Positions 51,572-60,209 of a stretch of DNA of 64,000 nucleotides are shown here, in pieces. The stretch's first letter is position 1. Each line of letters starts with the position of its first letter. A program made the translations under genes and the position numbers. The notes below the pieces were generated by a model. That model worked only from the letters and a program-made list of their open reading frames with translations, searched no databases and was not told the origin of the DNA. This stretch comes from an uncultured Oligoflexia bacterium (GTDB lineage: Bacteria; Bdellovibrionota; Bacteriovoracia; Bacteriovoracales; Bacteriovoracaceae): positions 62,001 to 126,000 of the forward strand of contig CAJXPQ010000009.1 of assembly GCA_913058265.1 (NCBI GenBank), written 5' to 3'.

Positions 51572-52056
51572 TCGAGATACTTGTCACCCTTCTGAGCTTT
51601 CGAAAACTCAAGATGACTTTTAAAATGGGATAACTCTAATTCGGTCTTTGACGTTTTTAGAAACTCAAACAAAGAGCTTCTCGTCTCATCACTCATTAAG
51701 TGCTCAACCAAACATGAGTCCTTATGAGCAATATCTTCATTTACTTTTAAAATATCTTTTAGGAAATAATAAAATAAAGTTCTAGTTGATAAGATCTTAT
51801 GAACTTCATCATGTCCTGAATCAGAAAGAGAGAGAAACTTACTTTCATCTTCTACAACCAACTCTCTTCGCTTTAAATTGCTTAGAGCTGTTGAAACACT
51901 TCCTTTAGTCAGGCCCAGTTCTTTGGCAATATCAGTAACTCTCGCGTAGCCCTTATCTTCCTTCAACTTGTGAATCGTCAAAAGGTAATGGGCCATAGAG
52001 TGGGTAATCTCATTATCTGAAGTATGTTGAATGTTTTTTTTGTCTGACATATGCAT
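51568..52056 (-). CDS. DtxR/MntR-like metalloregulator
   Basis: A 162-residue regulator. The N-terminal winged helix (about 18-75) has the DtxR pattern: HYLLTIHKLKEDKGYARVTDIA, then GLTKGSVSTALSNLKRRELV. The dimerisation and metal region follows (about 85-140), with FLKDILKVNEDIAHKDSCLVEH, where the D-x-C-x2-E-H residues match the usual metal ligands. There is no SH3-like third domain, as in MntR. The ATG at 52050 (third codon) may be the real start. An imperfect inverted repeat overlaps the promoter region just upstream. It is coupled to the transporter gene, which it probably controls. Confidence 0.75.
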   Translation of the reverse strand: MHMSDKKNIQHTSDNEITHSMAHYLLTIHKLKEDKGYARVTDIAKELGLTKGSVSTALSNLKRRELVVEDESKFLSLSDSGHDEVHKILSTRTLFYYFLKDILKVNEDIAHKDSCLVEHLMSDETRSSLFEFLKTSKTELELSHFKSHLEFSKAQKGDKYLE

Positions 52057-52076
52057 ATAATTTATAAGACATTATG
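52053..52076. promoter_or_regulatory. Imperfect inverted repeat before the DtxR-like gene
   Basis: GCATATAAT and ATTATGC flank a 9-nt centre that includes a TATAAA-like -10 on the minus strand. It is a candidate operator for autoregulation. Confidence 0.35.
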
Positions 52077-52238
52077 CCTAATGGCCATATAGACCAACTT
52101 TTATTGCCGCCTTCAAACATAGCTAAAACTTCGTAACATGAGCCAAGCCACTGAAATAACAAGGTATTGAGCGGTAGTTTTGTCATATAGGGGAAAATGT
52201 TTTGTTACATGATAAAATATTAGCAATTTGAGGTAGTT

Positions 52239-53876
52239 ATGAAATTTATAAGTATTCTATTTATTCTTCTATTAAGTCAGTTTTCGATGGCGCAGGATTC
52301 AGCATTTGATGGCTTAAATCCACTTTCATTAGAAGACGAGCAAGGCTCAGAGGAATATATTCATCAAGGTCTAGCACAAAAAGATTACGCTGAACTTTGT
52401 GAGAAAAATGAAAATAAATACAAAGATATATGTACTGAGGATCAAGCGGCCTTTAGTAACGGTTTTGGAAAGACTTTAGAAGTACTACTGCCAGCACTTA
52501 CCAAAGCTTACGCTCTTTTTAATACTCTAGGTGGTGGAGGAAATTTTGACGCTAAAGTCTTGAATGATAAAGGTCAGCAACAATTCAAACAAACAAATTC
52601 AGACGGTACCTCTAGTACTTATCATGCTGACGAGGCTAAAAGCCCTGATGACAAAGCACAAACAGAAGAAAAATCTGATTACTGTGGCTATATTGCACTC
52701 GTCTCAGAGGCAGCAAGTACAGCTTATATGCTAGTCGCAAACGAAAAAACAGAGCAGAACTATACTTCAGAAAAGCCTGAAGCAAGGCAAGCAGCAAGCT
52801 TCTATGCTCTTTCAGATAATCACAAAGACATGGCCAAAGCAGCAGAAGTACAAGGCGGTGTATGGGCGGCAACAGCGGGATGTTATGCTATCTATTTATC
52901 TCAAGCGGCTTATCAAGGTGACTGGAAAGTCTATGCTAAATTAGGTGCCTCAGTATTTATCTCTGGTTTCTACTTTAAAAAATCTAAGGCGCATAAAGGC
53001 AGAGCTAAACTTTTAACTGAAATGGCGAAAGACTTACCTCAAGCTGGAGACTGTAATCCGTTTACTCAAACGACTTGTTTTTGTAATGAAGAATCTTCTT
53101 TTGCTGTAGACCCAGGTAATTTTAATCGATTCTGTGTTCCAGAGTTATTGGCGCAGAGAAATCAAAATAATGACTCATTTGTCTGCCTTGACCAAAATGG
53201 TAAAGCTGATGTGAGTTGTGCTTGTAAGGGTTCTAACAGCTGTATTGATAGAAGACTCTCTGTCGCTGGTATTGATATAGGACTTGGTCCAACAGTTATG
53301 AAGAATCCTATTTCGGCCATTGATCCACTAAGAAACGGTTTCGGTACAGGGAATGTAGCTGCTGCCGCCAATAGAAACTTAGCATTAGCAAAGAAAGCAC
53401 TCAATACGTTTAAACCGACTAAGGCCATTCCTTTAGATGATACTCAAAAAGGTATCGCCAAACAATTTAATTTGGATGGTATTCCCAAAGCTGCATCGGC
53501 GATGATGTCTAAAGCAAAATCAAGTAAGTCTGCTCTTCCTAGATCATTAAGTTCATTTGGTGGGTCGACACAAGGCTTGAAGGGAAGAAGATCTGCAAAG
53601 AAACAGGTTACTAAGATCAACCCATCAAACTTTAAGCAAGGTAAAACAATAAGACAGAAACGTCAGGGCAACTCAGGGTTACCAAGCTTTGGAAGAAAAA
53701 AGAAAACAGCTGCTGGAATCAAGATCGAAGATTTTGAGCAAAAGGCTCTTAGAGATGCAGAGTTAATACCTGAAAACGGTAAGGGTATCTTTGAGACTAT
53801 TTCAACTCGTTATAAGAAGCGTGCTTGGAATGTTGAATTCAGAGACGTGATTATGGAAGAGATGAATAAGAAATAA
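52239..53876 (+). CDS. Large secreted cysteine-containing protein, unknown function
   Basis: A 545-residue protein with a signal peptide (cut after about residue 18, ...SMA). The first half (about 60-260) is Ala-rich and helical, with paired cysteines. A Cys cluster lies about 267-330 (CNPFTQTTCFCNEESS... then CVP, CLDQ, CAC and CID), implying several disulfides in the periplasm. The C-terminal 180 residues are basic and Ser/Lys-rich (KSSKSALPRSLSS, RRSAKKQ, GKTIRQKRQG), probably disordered. No known family is recognised. It has a GAGGT ribosome-binding site and ends 3 nt from the convergent aldo/keto reductase stop. Confidence 0.65.
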   Translation: MKFISILFILLLSQFSMAQDSAFDGLNPLSLEDEQGSEEYIHQGLAQKDYAELCEKNENKYKDICTEDQAAFSNGFGKTLEVLLPALTKAYALFNTLGGGGNFDAKVLNDKGQQQFKQTNSDGTSSTYHADEAKSPDDKAQTEEKSDYCGYIALVSEAASTAYMLVANEKTEQNYTSEKPEARQAASFYALSDNHKDMAKAAEVQGGVWAATAGCYAIYLSQAAYQGDWKVYAKLGASVFISGFYFKKSKAHKGRAKLLTEMAKDLPQAGDCNPFTQTTCFCNEESSFAVDPGNFNRFCVPELLAQRNQNNDSFVCLDQNGKADVSCACKGSNSCIDRRLSVAGIDIGLGPTVMKNPISAIDPLRNGFGTGNVAAAANRNLALAKKALNTFKPTKAIPLDDTQKGIAKQFNLDGIPKAASAMMSKAKSSKSALPRSLSSFGGSTQGLKGRRSAKKQVTKINPSNFKQGKTIRQKRQGNSGLPSFGRKKKTAAGIKIEDFEQKALRDAELIPENGKGIFETISTRYKKRAWNVEFRDVIMEEMNKK

Positions 53877-53879
53877 ATT

Positions 53880-55130
53880 TTAAAAATACTCTTTCAAATC
53901 TGAAACGTATTCACTCTTCTTCATACCCACTAAAATATAATCAACGCCAAAAGTACTATACTTTTCAATTACTTTTTTAGACAAGTTTTTATCGCTCTCA
54001 AATAAGAGACCTGAATCTAGCGCCTTTGACTCGAATTGCTCTGCTCTCTTATTCATTCTCGCGAGTGAAAATTGAACTGCATGATCATAGAGTTTATAAT
54101 AATTCTTCGATTCAACTGGTGTTAAGTCCTTTCCATAGATTTTTGCAATAAAAGGAAAAAAGTAATTTTGGAAAACTTGATCGACGGCATCGGGGCTATT
54201 TTGCTTATACCAAATAGTTGAAATTTGCTTCATCAAGGGAATATCAAAAAGCTTATCGTGCTCATCTTCTCTTTGATCTATAAAGTTGATTACCAATGGT
54301 TGGATGAGTTTATTAAATAGTTCTTCTGCATTCTTCTCATCCTTATAGATCTCATCTACAGGATAGTTTGCAAGTCTTAAAAGACCTTGTTCAGTGAAAC
54401 AATTAAGTGGCCTATTGATAATTGTTGTTAGGTTGTAAATAGCTGCTTGTTCAACAAGGTGATTACCACCATACTGTCTTTCAAGTGCTCCCATCTCCAA
54501 AATATTTAATGGGAACTGAATATACTTAAAATTATGGTCAACTTTAATATCTCTAGCGGCTCCCATGACAATATCAAGGTCCGTGGATTCAGCGTCATCT
54601 TTTGGATCAACGAATGTGTTCGAACTAATTCCGTAGGAGCCAATTAATCCCCTATCCACAAGCTCTTCCAATTTTTCAAAAGCCGCTTGAATACGACGAT
54701 AGTATTCTTGTTTATCCGCACTAGAAGTCTTGAGGTAGTATTCAGGATTATGGAGTAAGTACACATCAATAAAGTTCAGCTCTAATCGCTGTAATGTCTT
54801 TTCAATTTGATCTTCTATAAAGAGTGGATGAATGCAATGTTTGTGTCCTGCAGATATATGAACAATATCATCAACTCGTTTATCGTTTACAAGTTTATCT
54901 AGCTCACTAAGACTTGATCCTTGAATATAACCTACTTTAGATACAATCAAAGGTTTTGGACCTTGATGTTCCTTAAGAACCTTACCAATCAATCTCTCAG
55001 AGTCTCCATCTGTATAGTTCGAAGAGGTATCAATTAAGCTAACCCCAGCGGCCAAAGCTTCTTTCAAAGCTTGCTCATGTTCTTCAGACTTAACACTGAT
55101 TCTATATCCACCAAATCCAACTTTACTCAT
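53880..55130 (-). CDS. Aldo/keto reductase, long form
   Basis: A 416-residue member of the aldo/keto reductase family, longer than the usual 300-330 because of an insertion and a C-terminal extension (about 265-380). The active-site Asp and Tyr are in LIDTSSNYTDGDSERLIG (about 33-50), the Lys in IVSKVGY, and a His in DIVHISAGHKH. The strand FIDVYLLHNPEY is typical. I chose the ATG at 55130 (MSKVGFGGYRIS); the longer frame runs into rpiB. It lies 5 nt after the rpiB stop, so it is probably cotranscribed and may act on a sugar or sugar-derived aldehyde. Confidence 0.85.
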   Translation of the reverse strand: MSKVGFGGYRISVKSEEHEQALKEALAAGVSLIDTSSNYTDGDSERLIGKVLKEHQGPKPLIVSKVGYIQGSSLSELDKLVNDKRVDDIVHISAGHKHCIHPLFIEDQIEKTLQRLELNFIDVYLLHNPEYYLKTSSADKQEYYRRIQAAFEKLEELVDRGLIGSYGISSNTFVDPKDDAESTDLDIVMGAARDIKVDHNFKYIQFPLNILEMGALERQYGGNHLVEQAAIYNLTTIINRPLNCFTEQGLLRLANYPVDEIYKDEKNAEELFNKLIQPLVINFIDQREDEHDKLFDIPLMKQISTIWYKQNSPDAVDQVFQNYFFPFIAKIYGKDLTPVESKNYYKLYDHAVQFSLARMNKRAEQFESKALDSGLLFESDKNLSKKVIEKYSTFGVDYILVGMKKSEYVSDLKEYF

Positions 55131-55134
55131 ATCT

Positions 55135-55563
55135 CTATTCCTGATCCAACATTTCAATTCTGGTTTGATGTCTACCACCCTCAAAGTCCGTAGCAAGCCA
55201 TGTATCTGCCATTTCCTTAACCAGATCAATTGTGTGCTTGCGTCCTGCAAGACAAAGAATGTTGGCGTTATTATGTAATTTCGTCATCTTTGCATCATTT
55301 ACATCATTACAAAGGCCTCCGCGAATACCTTTATATCTATTTACCTGCATGCTGATTCCAATGCCTGATCCGCAAAGAGCAATTCCTCGTCCATTATTCT
55401 CAAGAACCGCATCAGCTATTTTCTTCCCAAACTCTGGATAATGCACACTTTCGGCAGAGTTTGTTCCAAGGTCAATAACCTCAAAGCGATCATTAAAATA
55501 GTCAGCAAGTTGTTGTTTTTGCTCAAATGCAGCATGGTCTGAGGCAATAAATAGCTTTTCCAT
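55135..55563 (-). CDS. rpiB: Ribose-5-phosphate isomerase B
   Basis: A 142-residue RpiB/LacAB-type isomerase that interconverts ribose-5-phosphate and ribulose-5-phosphate. The family features are FIASDHAAFEQK at the N-terminus, the catalytic Cys and loop in ALCGSGIGISM (about 66-76), and the HNNANILCLAGRKH block (about 98-111). I chose the ATG at 55563 with a GGAG ribosome-binding site 6 nt upstream. It is the first gene of a pair with the aldo/keto reductase. Confidence 0.95.
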   Translation of the reverse strand: MEKLFIASDHAAFEQKQQLADYFNDRFEVIDLGTNSAESVHYPEFGKKIADAVLENNGRGIALCGSGIGISMQVNRYKGIRGGLCNDVNDAKMTKLHNNANILCLAGRKHTIDLVKEMADTWLATDFEGGRHQTRIEMLDQE

Positions 55564-55655
55564 AAGTGACTCCGTTTTCTTTATTATTACCAAAATTTTA
55601 TAAGTTTGTAAGGAATCAATGAGAATTTTTAGATAATGCTGTGTAGGGGTAGCAA

Positions 55656-56420
55656 TTATTTAGATAAAATAATTTCTACCCAAGGGTTATTTACAATAAG
55701 TTTATCACTTTCTTGCTTTTTTAATTCTTTAAACAACCTTCCTTTAACGCTAAACATTCCTGCCTTAGCCTTATTGATCTTAACCTTTATGGAGTCTCCA
55801 TTATAATAAATTTCACCACTACCTTTTAACTTTATCCCCTTAGCTTTCAAACTAAAGTTCAGAGCATTTTTATTAATCTTAAAATCTATATTGGATACTG
55901 ATTGCATTTTACCACTCTTACCTGCAACAACTGAGTCTATTGAAAGACTTCCTGAATGATTTAAACATGAATCTAAAAACTCTTCTGATGCTGTCCTCTC
56001 TTCCGAGGAAAAAATATGTTCACACTTCACATTGAGCTTGTTCAAATCAATAGACATATCATCACTTGAACTAAATGATCTTCCCTTAAGAAGTCCTAGC
56101 TGTATTTGAAATACTTGTCCGTTACTATTTAAGTTAAAGCCACTCCAGTTAATAGACTCTAATTCTTCAAGTTGTTTAGGTAATTGATCAAATTCGAATT
56201 CGTCGTTATCGATAGACAAATACAGAGATCCTGCCTGTTCTTCGACTTCAATCTCAACAGGATCGCTATAGTTTAAGCCATTATATTCCCACTTAGATGC
56301 TGTCGCCTTTCCGCTTGGACTTAAGTAGCTTCCTGAAAAGTCAGAAATATTTCCCACTGGAAACTCCGCAAATACGCTTGTTGAACAGACCACTAGGGCA
56401 AAAATCATTATTTTTTTCAT
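55656..56420 (-). CDS. Secreted protein, unknown function
   Basis: A 254-residue protein with a signal peptide (MKKIMIFALVVCSTSVFAEF, cut after about residue 18). The mature part alternates polar and hydrophobic residues throughout, compatible with a beta-rich fold such as a lipid-binding or barrel-like domain. It has two cysteines in the middle (KCEHIFSSEE and DSCLNHSG). No family motif is recognised. It has a GAGGTGG ribosome-binding site, lies downstream of the ahcY terminator, and is probably monocistronic. Confidence 0.65.
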   Translation of the reverse strand: MKKIMIFALVVCSTSVFAEFPVGNISDFSGSYLSPSGKATASKWEYNGLNYSDPVEIEVEEQAGSLYLSIDNDEFEFDQLPKQLEELESINWSGFNLNSNGQVFQIQLGLLKGRSFSSSDDMSIDLNKLNVKCEHIFSSEERTASEEFLDSCLNHSGSLSIDSVVAGKSGKMQSVSNIDFKINKNALNFSLKAKGIKLKGSGEIYYNGDSIKVKINKAKAGMFSVKGRLFKELKKQESDKLIVNNPWVEIILSK

Positions 56421-56528
56421 ATAACCACCTCGTATAAATAACTTCGGTCATTACTCAAAAATAATTCTTGATTTAGTTAGGCGGAGGGAAGATCTTGCCA
56501 GAGGACTCAGAATACTCAAGTTTAAGCA

Positions 56529-56562
56529 AAAAAAAAGCCCTCAATTAAATGAGGGCCTTTTA
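56529..56562. terminator. Terminator of ahcY (bidirectional)
   Basis: GCCCTCA / TGAGGGC stem with a 6-nt loop; on the minus strand it runs into nine T just after the ahcY stop. Confidence 0.88.
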
Positions 56563-56582
56563 TAACTATAATTTCTTTATTT

Positions 56583-57884
56583 TTAGTATCTGTAATGCTC
56601 TGGCTTGTACGGACCAGCAACTTCAACACCGATATAATCAGCTTGATCTTTTGTTAGCTCTTCAAGTTCAACACCAATTTTTGCAAGATGTAGTTTTGCA
56701 ACTTTCTCATCTAAATGCTTAGGGATCATATAAACCTTTGCAGCTTCGTATTGACCTTTATTTTCCCAAAGTTCTAACTGAGCTAGAACCTGGTTACAAA
56801 AAGAGTTACTCATAACAAATGAAGGATGTCCTGTAGCACAACCTAGGTTTACTAATCTACCTTCAGCAAGAAGGATAATATCTTTGCCGTTAATTGTGTA
56901 CATATCAACTTGTGGCTTAATTTCAACTTTTGTTCCACCGTGCTCAGCGTTTAACCACCCAACATCGATTTCGTTATCAAAGTGACCGATATTACAAACG
57001 ATAACTTTATCTTTCATTTTTTCAAAGTGCTCTCCACGAATAATATCTTTGTTTCCAGTTGTTGTAACAAAAATATCTCCTTCAGAGATAACTGAATTCA
57101 ATTTTTTAACTTCAAAGCCATCCATCGCTGCTTGAAGAGCACAGATAGGATCGATTTCAGTCACGATAACTCTTGCTCCACTTCCTTGAAGAGAAGCAGC
57201 AGAACCTTTACCAACGTCACCATAACCACAAACAACAGCGACTTTACCTGCGATCATAACGTCTGTAGCTCTTCTGATAGCATCAACACAAGACTCTTTA
57301 CATCCATATTTGTTATCAAATTTTGATTTCGTAACTGAATCATTTACATTGATAGCTGGCATTGGAAGTGTTCCGTTTTTAACTCTTTCATAAAGTCTAT
57401 GAACACCAGTAGTTGTTTCTTCAGATAAACCTTTAATATCTTTTACAAGATCAGGGTACTTATCAATAACCATATTTGTTAAGTCTCCGCCATCATCAAG
57501 GATAAGGTTAAGAGATTTACCATCTTTAAATCCAGAGATTGTTTGATCAATACACCAGTCGAATTCTTCCTCAGTTAGACCTTTCCAAGCATATACGGGA
57601 ACGCCTGTTGCTGCGATCGCTGCTGCTGCGTGATCTTGAGTTGAAAATATATTACATGATGACCATGTTACTTCGGCCCCTAGAGCTGTAAGAGTTTCGA
57701 TCAAAACTGCTGTCTGAATTGTCATATGAAGACAACCTGCAATTCTTGCACCGGCAAGTGGTTGACTTGGACCATACTCTTCTCTAATAGACATAAGTCC
57801 TGGCATCTCTGCTTCTGCTAATCTAATTTCTTTTCTTCCCCAGTCCGCTAGACTGATGTCTTTAACCTTGTAGTTTTCGGCCAT
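56583..57884 (-). CDS. ahcY: Adenosylhomocysteinase
   Basis: A 433-residue NAD-bound enzyme that splits S-adenosylhomocysteine into adenosine and homocysteine and keeps the many SAM methyltransferases running. The NAD-binding segment is [18 protein letters not shown] (about 220-237). The N-terminus has [16 protein letters not shown], and the C-terminus is the typical KPEHYRY. I chose the ATG at 57884, since the in-frame GTG 9 nt upstream is part of the AAGGTGAG ribosome-binding site. It has a plausible promoter about 36-64 nt upstream and its own terminator. Confidence 0.97.
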   Translation of the reverse strand: MAENYKVKDISLADWGRKEIRLAEAEMPGLMSIREEYGPSQPLAGARIAGCLHMTIQTAVLIETLTALGAEVTWSSCNIFSTQDHAAAAIAATGVPVYAWKGLTEEEFDWCIDQTISGFKDGKSLNLILDDGGDLTNMVIDKYPDLVKDIKGLSEETTTGVHRLYERVKNGTLPMPAINVNDSVTKSKFDNKYGCKESCVDAIRRATDVMIAGKVAVVCGYGDVGKGSAASLQGSGARVIVTEIDPICALQAAMDGFEVKKLNSVISEGDIFVTTTGNKDIIRGEHFEKMKDKVIVCNIGHFDNEIDVGWLNAEHGGTKVEIKPQVDMYTINGKDIILLAEGRLVNLGCATGHPSFVMSNSFCNQVLAQLELWENKGQYEAAKVYMIPKHLDEKVAKLHLAKIGVELEELTKDQADYIGVEVAGPYKPEHYRY

Positions 57885-57919
57885 TTTTCTCACCTTTGTA
57901 GTAGTAAATTTATTGCTGA

Positions 57920-57948
57920 ATCATACATACCTTAATGCCCTTCGTAAA
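57920..57948 (-). promoter_or_regulatory. Sigma-70-like promoter of ahcY
   Basis: TTTACG (57948-57943), 17-nt spacer and TATGAT (57925-57920) on the minus strand, giving a leader of about 28 nt that contains the strong ribosome-binding site. Confidence 0.45.
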
Positions 57949-58041
57949 CGCTTACACAGTAGAAATTACTAGTTTTTACATATGTCTATACAGTTAATTG
58001 CAAGTGAGATAAGTAGTTAAAAATTAAAAAATGAGAAAGTA

Positions 58042-59307
58042 ATGGCAAACAAAGAAATTGAGAAAATTAAAGATGAGTACTTCGCATCGTGTCCAACAGG
58101 CTTAGAAGAGCTTTTAGCGAGTGAAATCAAAGCTTTAACCTATGAGAAGATAACAGTAACGAAAGGTGGCGTTCACTTTCATGCCCCAGGTAAAGTTGCG
58201 CTAGAGCTGATGCTTAGTTCAAGAATAGCATCTAGAATCTATAGGAAAGCCTTCAGATTTGATGTAAAAATTGAAAAAGACTTATATTTCTATGCCAAAG
58301 AGATCAAGTGGAAGTCACTTTTTGACCTTGAACAAACCTTTAAAATTACAGTGGTTCAAAGTAAGTCGGCAGATGGAACTAAGAGATCAAAGTTTAAAAA
58401 CTCTATGTTCTTAGCTCAAAACCTGAAAGATGGAATCGTAGATCGATTTAGAGAAGATTGTAAGGATGAAAGACCTTCAGTAGACAAAGATCAGGCAGAC
58501 ATGACTATACTTCTTCATGTTGAGCCGCACGTAAATATTCACTCAGTAAAAGAGACGGCAACGATTCTTGTTGATATGTGTGGCGCTCCTCTAAGCCAAA
58601 GAGGATACAGAGATACAAACTTCTCGGCCCCTTTAAAAGAAAATTTGGCCGCAGGACTTGTTTTACTTTCAGGATATGATGGAACTCAAAACTTCGTTGA
58701 TCCTATGTGTGGATCAGGAACAATCATAATTGAATCTCTTCTTATTAAGGGGAAGATACCTCCAAGCTATATCGCACTTGAAGCCATTATCACTCACAAA
58801 GAGGAATCTTACTGGGACTTTTTGAATCATAGCTGGTTTTTGAGAGATAAATATCTCATTGAAGCCTGGGCCAAACACTTAAAAGACTATATGGAAAAAG
58901 CCAAAGACGGTTTCGATAATTTAGATAAATCTAAAGTTAAAACTTTTGCTAGCGATATAGAAAAATACGCTTTTAATGCCTCAAAGTTTAACTTGAATGC
59001 ATCTGACCTTGCAGACTTCGTTACATTAGAACAGCAAGATGCCACGAATGTAGAAATAGCCAGTATAGACTCCGGCATCATTGTTACAAACCCTCCATAC
59101 GGTGAGCGAATTGGTGAAGATAGGGATTTACCCGAGCTTTACCACAACTTTGGAGAGAATCTAAAAAAGAACTTTAAAGGCTTCAAGGCTTATATCTTTA
59201 CAGGAAATTTGCCTTTAATTAAAAACATCTCTCTTAGAACATCTAAAAGGCAGATATTATATAATGGTGCAATTGAGTCTAGACTAGTGGAATACGATCT
59301 CTTTTAA
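58042..59307 (+). CDS. rlmL: Stand-alone RlmL-type 23S rRNA methyltransferase (THUMP domain)
   Basis: A 421-residue SAM-dependent RNA methyltransferase that matches the N-terminal half of E. coli RlmKL (the m2G2445 activity). The ferredoxin-like start YFASCPTGLEELLASEI is followed by a THUMP domain (about 50-170). The catalytic domain has FVDPMCGSGTIIIESLLI and the IVTNPPYGERIG motif (about 351-361), which fits N2-guanine methylation. The RlmK half is encoded separately at 20501. It has a GAGAAAG ribosome-binding site. Its stop overlaps the convergent hypothetical gene by 4 bp. Confidence 0.9.
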   Translation: MANKEIEKIKDEYFASCPTGLEELLASEIKALTYEKITVTKGGVHFHAPGKVALELMLSSRIASRIYRKAFRFDVKIEKDLYFYAKEIKWKSLFDLEQTFKITVVQSKSADGTKRSKFKNSMFLAQNLKDGIVDRFREDCKDERPSVDKDQADMTILLHVEPHVNIHSVKETATILVDMCGAPLSQRGYRDTNFSAPLKENLAAGLVLLSGYDGTQNFVDPMCGSGTIIIESLLIKGKIPPSYIALEAIITHKEESYWDFLNHSWFLRDKYLIEAWAKHLKDYMEKAKDGFDNLDKSKVKTFASDIEKYAFNASKFNLNASDLADFVTLEQQDATNVEIASIDSGIIVTNPPYGERIGEDRDLPELYHNFGENLKKNFKGFKAYIFTGNLPLIKNISLRTSKRQILYNGAIESRLVEYDLF

Positions 59308-60152
59308 CTTTGCTCTTTCTCTAGCTCTATTTGAGCAAATTTTTCATCGATCTTCATCGCAAGATCAGGTGATGCAAATCTCATTAATGCTGATTTGTTC
59401 TTAATTTTATCATAGTGCTTACTAGATCTACTAAAGAAGTAAGATCTGATATCGCTATCCTTCAGAAAAATTGTATGTCCCTTACCAGCAAATTTTCTAA
59501 TAGCAAAATCAGAATCAAGTAAGAGTATATCTCTAATCATAAAGTTTTTCGCCACATACATCACAACGGTATAATCACTCATCTCTACAAGTGATCGCTT
59601 AAGCTTTACACCTTTTGGACTTGTGACATCTTGCCAATGTATACCAACCTCAGCTTTTTTTTCTTCTTCGGTAAAAAAGTCAAAACCACGCTGAGATGAT
59701 GATTTTTTCTGATGAAGCCCAAAGATTGTTTTGGCATACCACTCTCCCAGCTGAACAGGAAGATTCTTACCGTTAACTAAGACCTTATGATCTTTTAAAA
59801 TTTGATAAACTTGATTTACAATTTCGACGGCTTCAAATATTTTCTTCGCATCTGGACAGTGAACAATATTAACAAGCTTTTTATCTTTCTGAGTTAACTT
59901 ACGATTAAAAATCTTTTGATACCAGCTCTCAAAACTTTTAAGTTCTAAGTAATCCAGCGAGCTCAAAACATAGCCCTCAGCTTGGAGCTGAGAGACACTG
60001 CCAATATCTTTATTTTTCTTACTTAAAACTGAGAATGGCATAAAAGTATCGTCATCAATACCCCGAACAAATAAGCTCTCTTTCCAGTAGTCACTACTAC
60101 CGTGGGTCTCAGACGAAAACTCACTACAGAGTCCATCAATTAAATTTTTCAC
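59304..60152 (-). CDS. Cytoplasmic protein, unknown function
   Basis: A 282-residue basic, soluble protein with no signal peptide or membrane helix. It starts with GTG at 60152 behind an AAGGA ribosome-binding site. Mixed alpha/beta pattern; there are segments such as ESWYQKIFNRKLTQKDKKLV and VEMSDYTVVMYVAKNFMIRDILLLDSDFAIR, but no motif I recognise. It lies just after the acyl-CoA dehydrogenase gene (57 nt) on the same strand and converges with rlmL. Confidence 0.6.
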   Translation of the reverse strand: MKNLIDGLCSEFSSETHGSSDYWKESLFVRGIDDDTFMPFSVLSKKNKDIGSVSQLQAEGYVLSSLDYLELKSFESWYQKIFNRKLTQKDKKLVNIVHCPDAKKIFEAVEIVNQVYQILKDHKVLVNGKNLPVQLGEWYAKTIFGLHQKKSSSQRGFDFFTEEEKKAEVGIHWQDVTSPKGVKLKRSLVEMSDYTVVMYVAKNFMIRDILLLDSDFAIRKFAGKGHTIFLKDSDIRSYFFSRSSKHYDKIKNKSALMRFASPDLAMKIDEKFAQIELEKEQS

Positions 60153-60209
60153 TTATATCCTTAAAACTTTTAAATTATATCTAAGTCTAGTATATCAGAG
60201 ATATCAAAA

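Noticed and set aside
57885-58041. SAH riboswitch before ahcY
   Set aside because: The leader from the proposed promoter is only about 28 nt, too short for a riboswitch, and no conserved aptamer core was seen.
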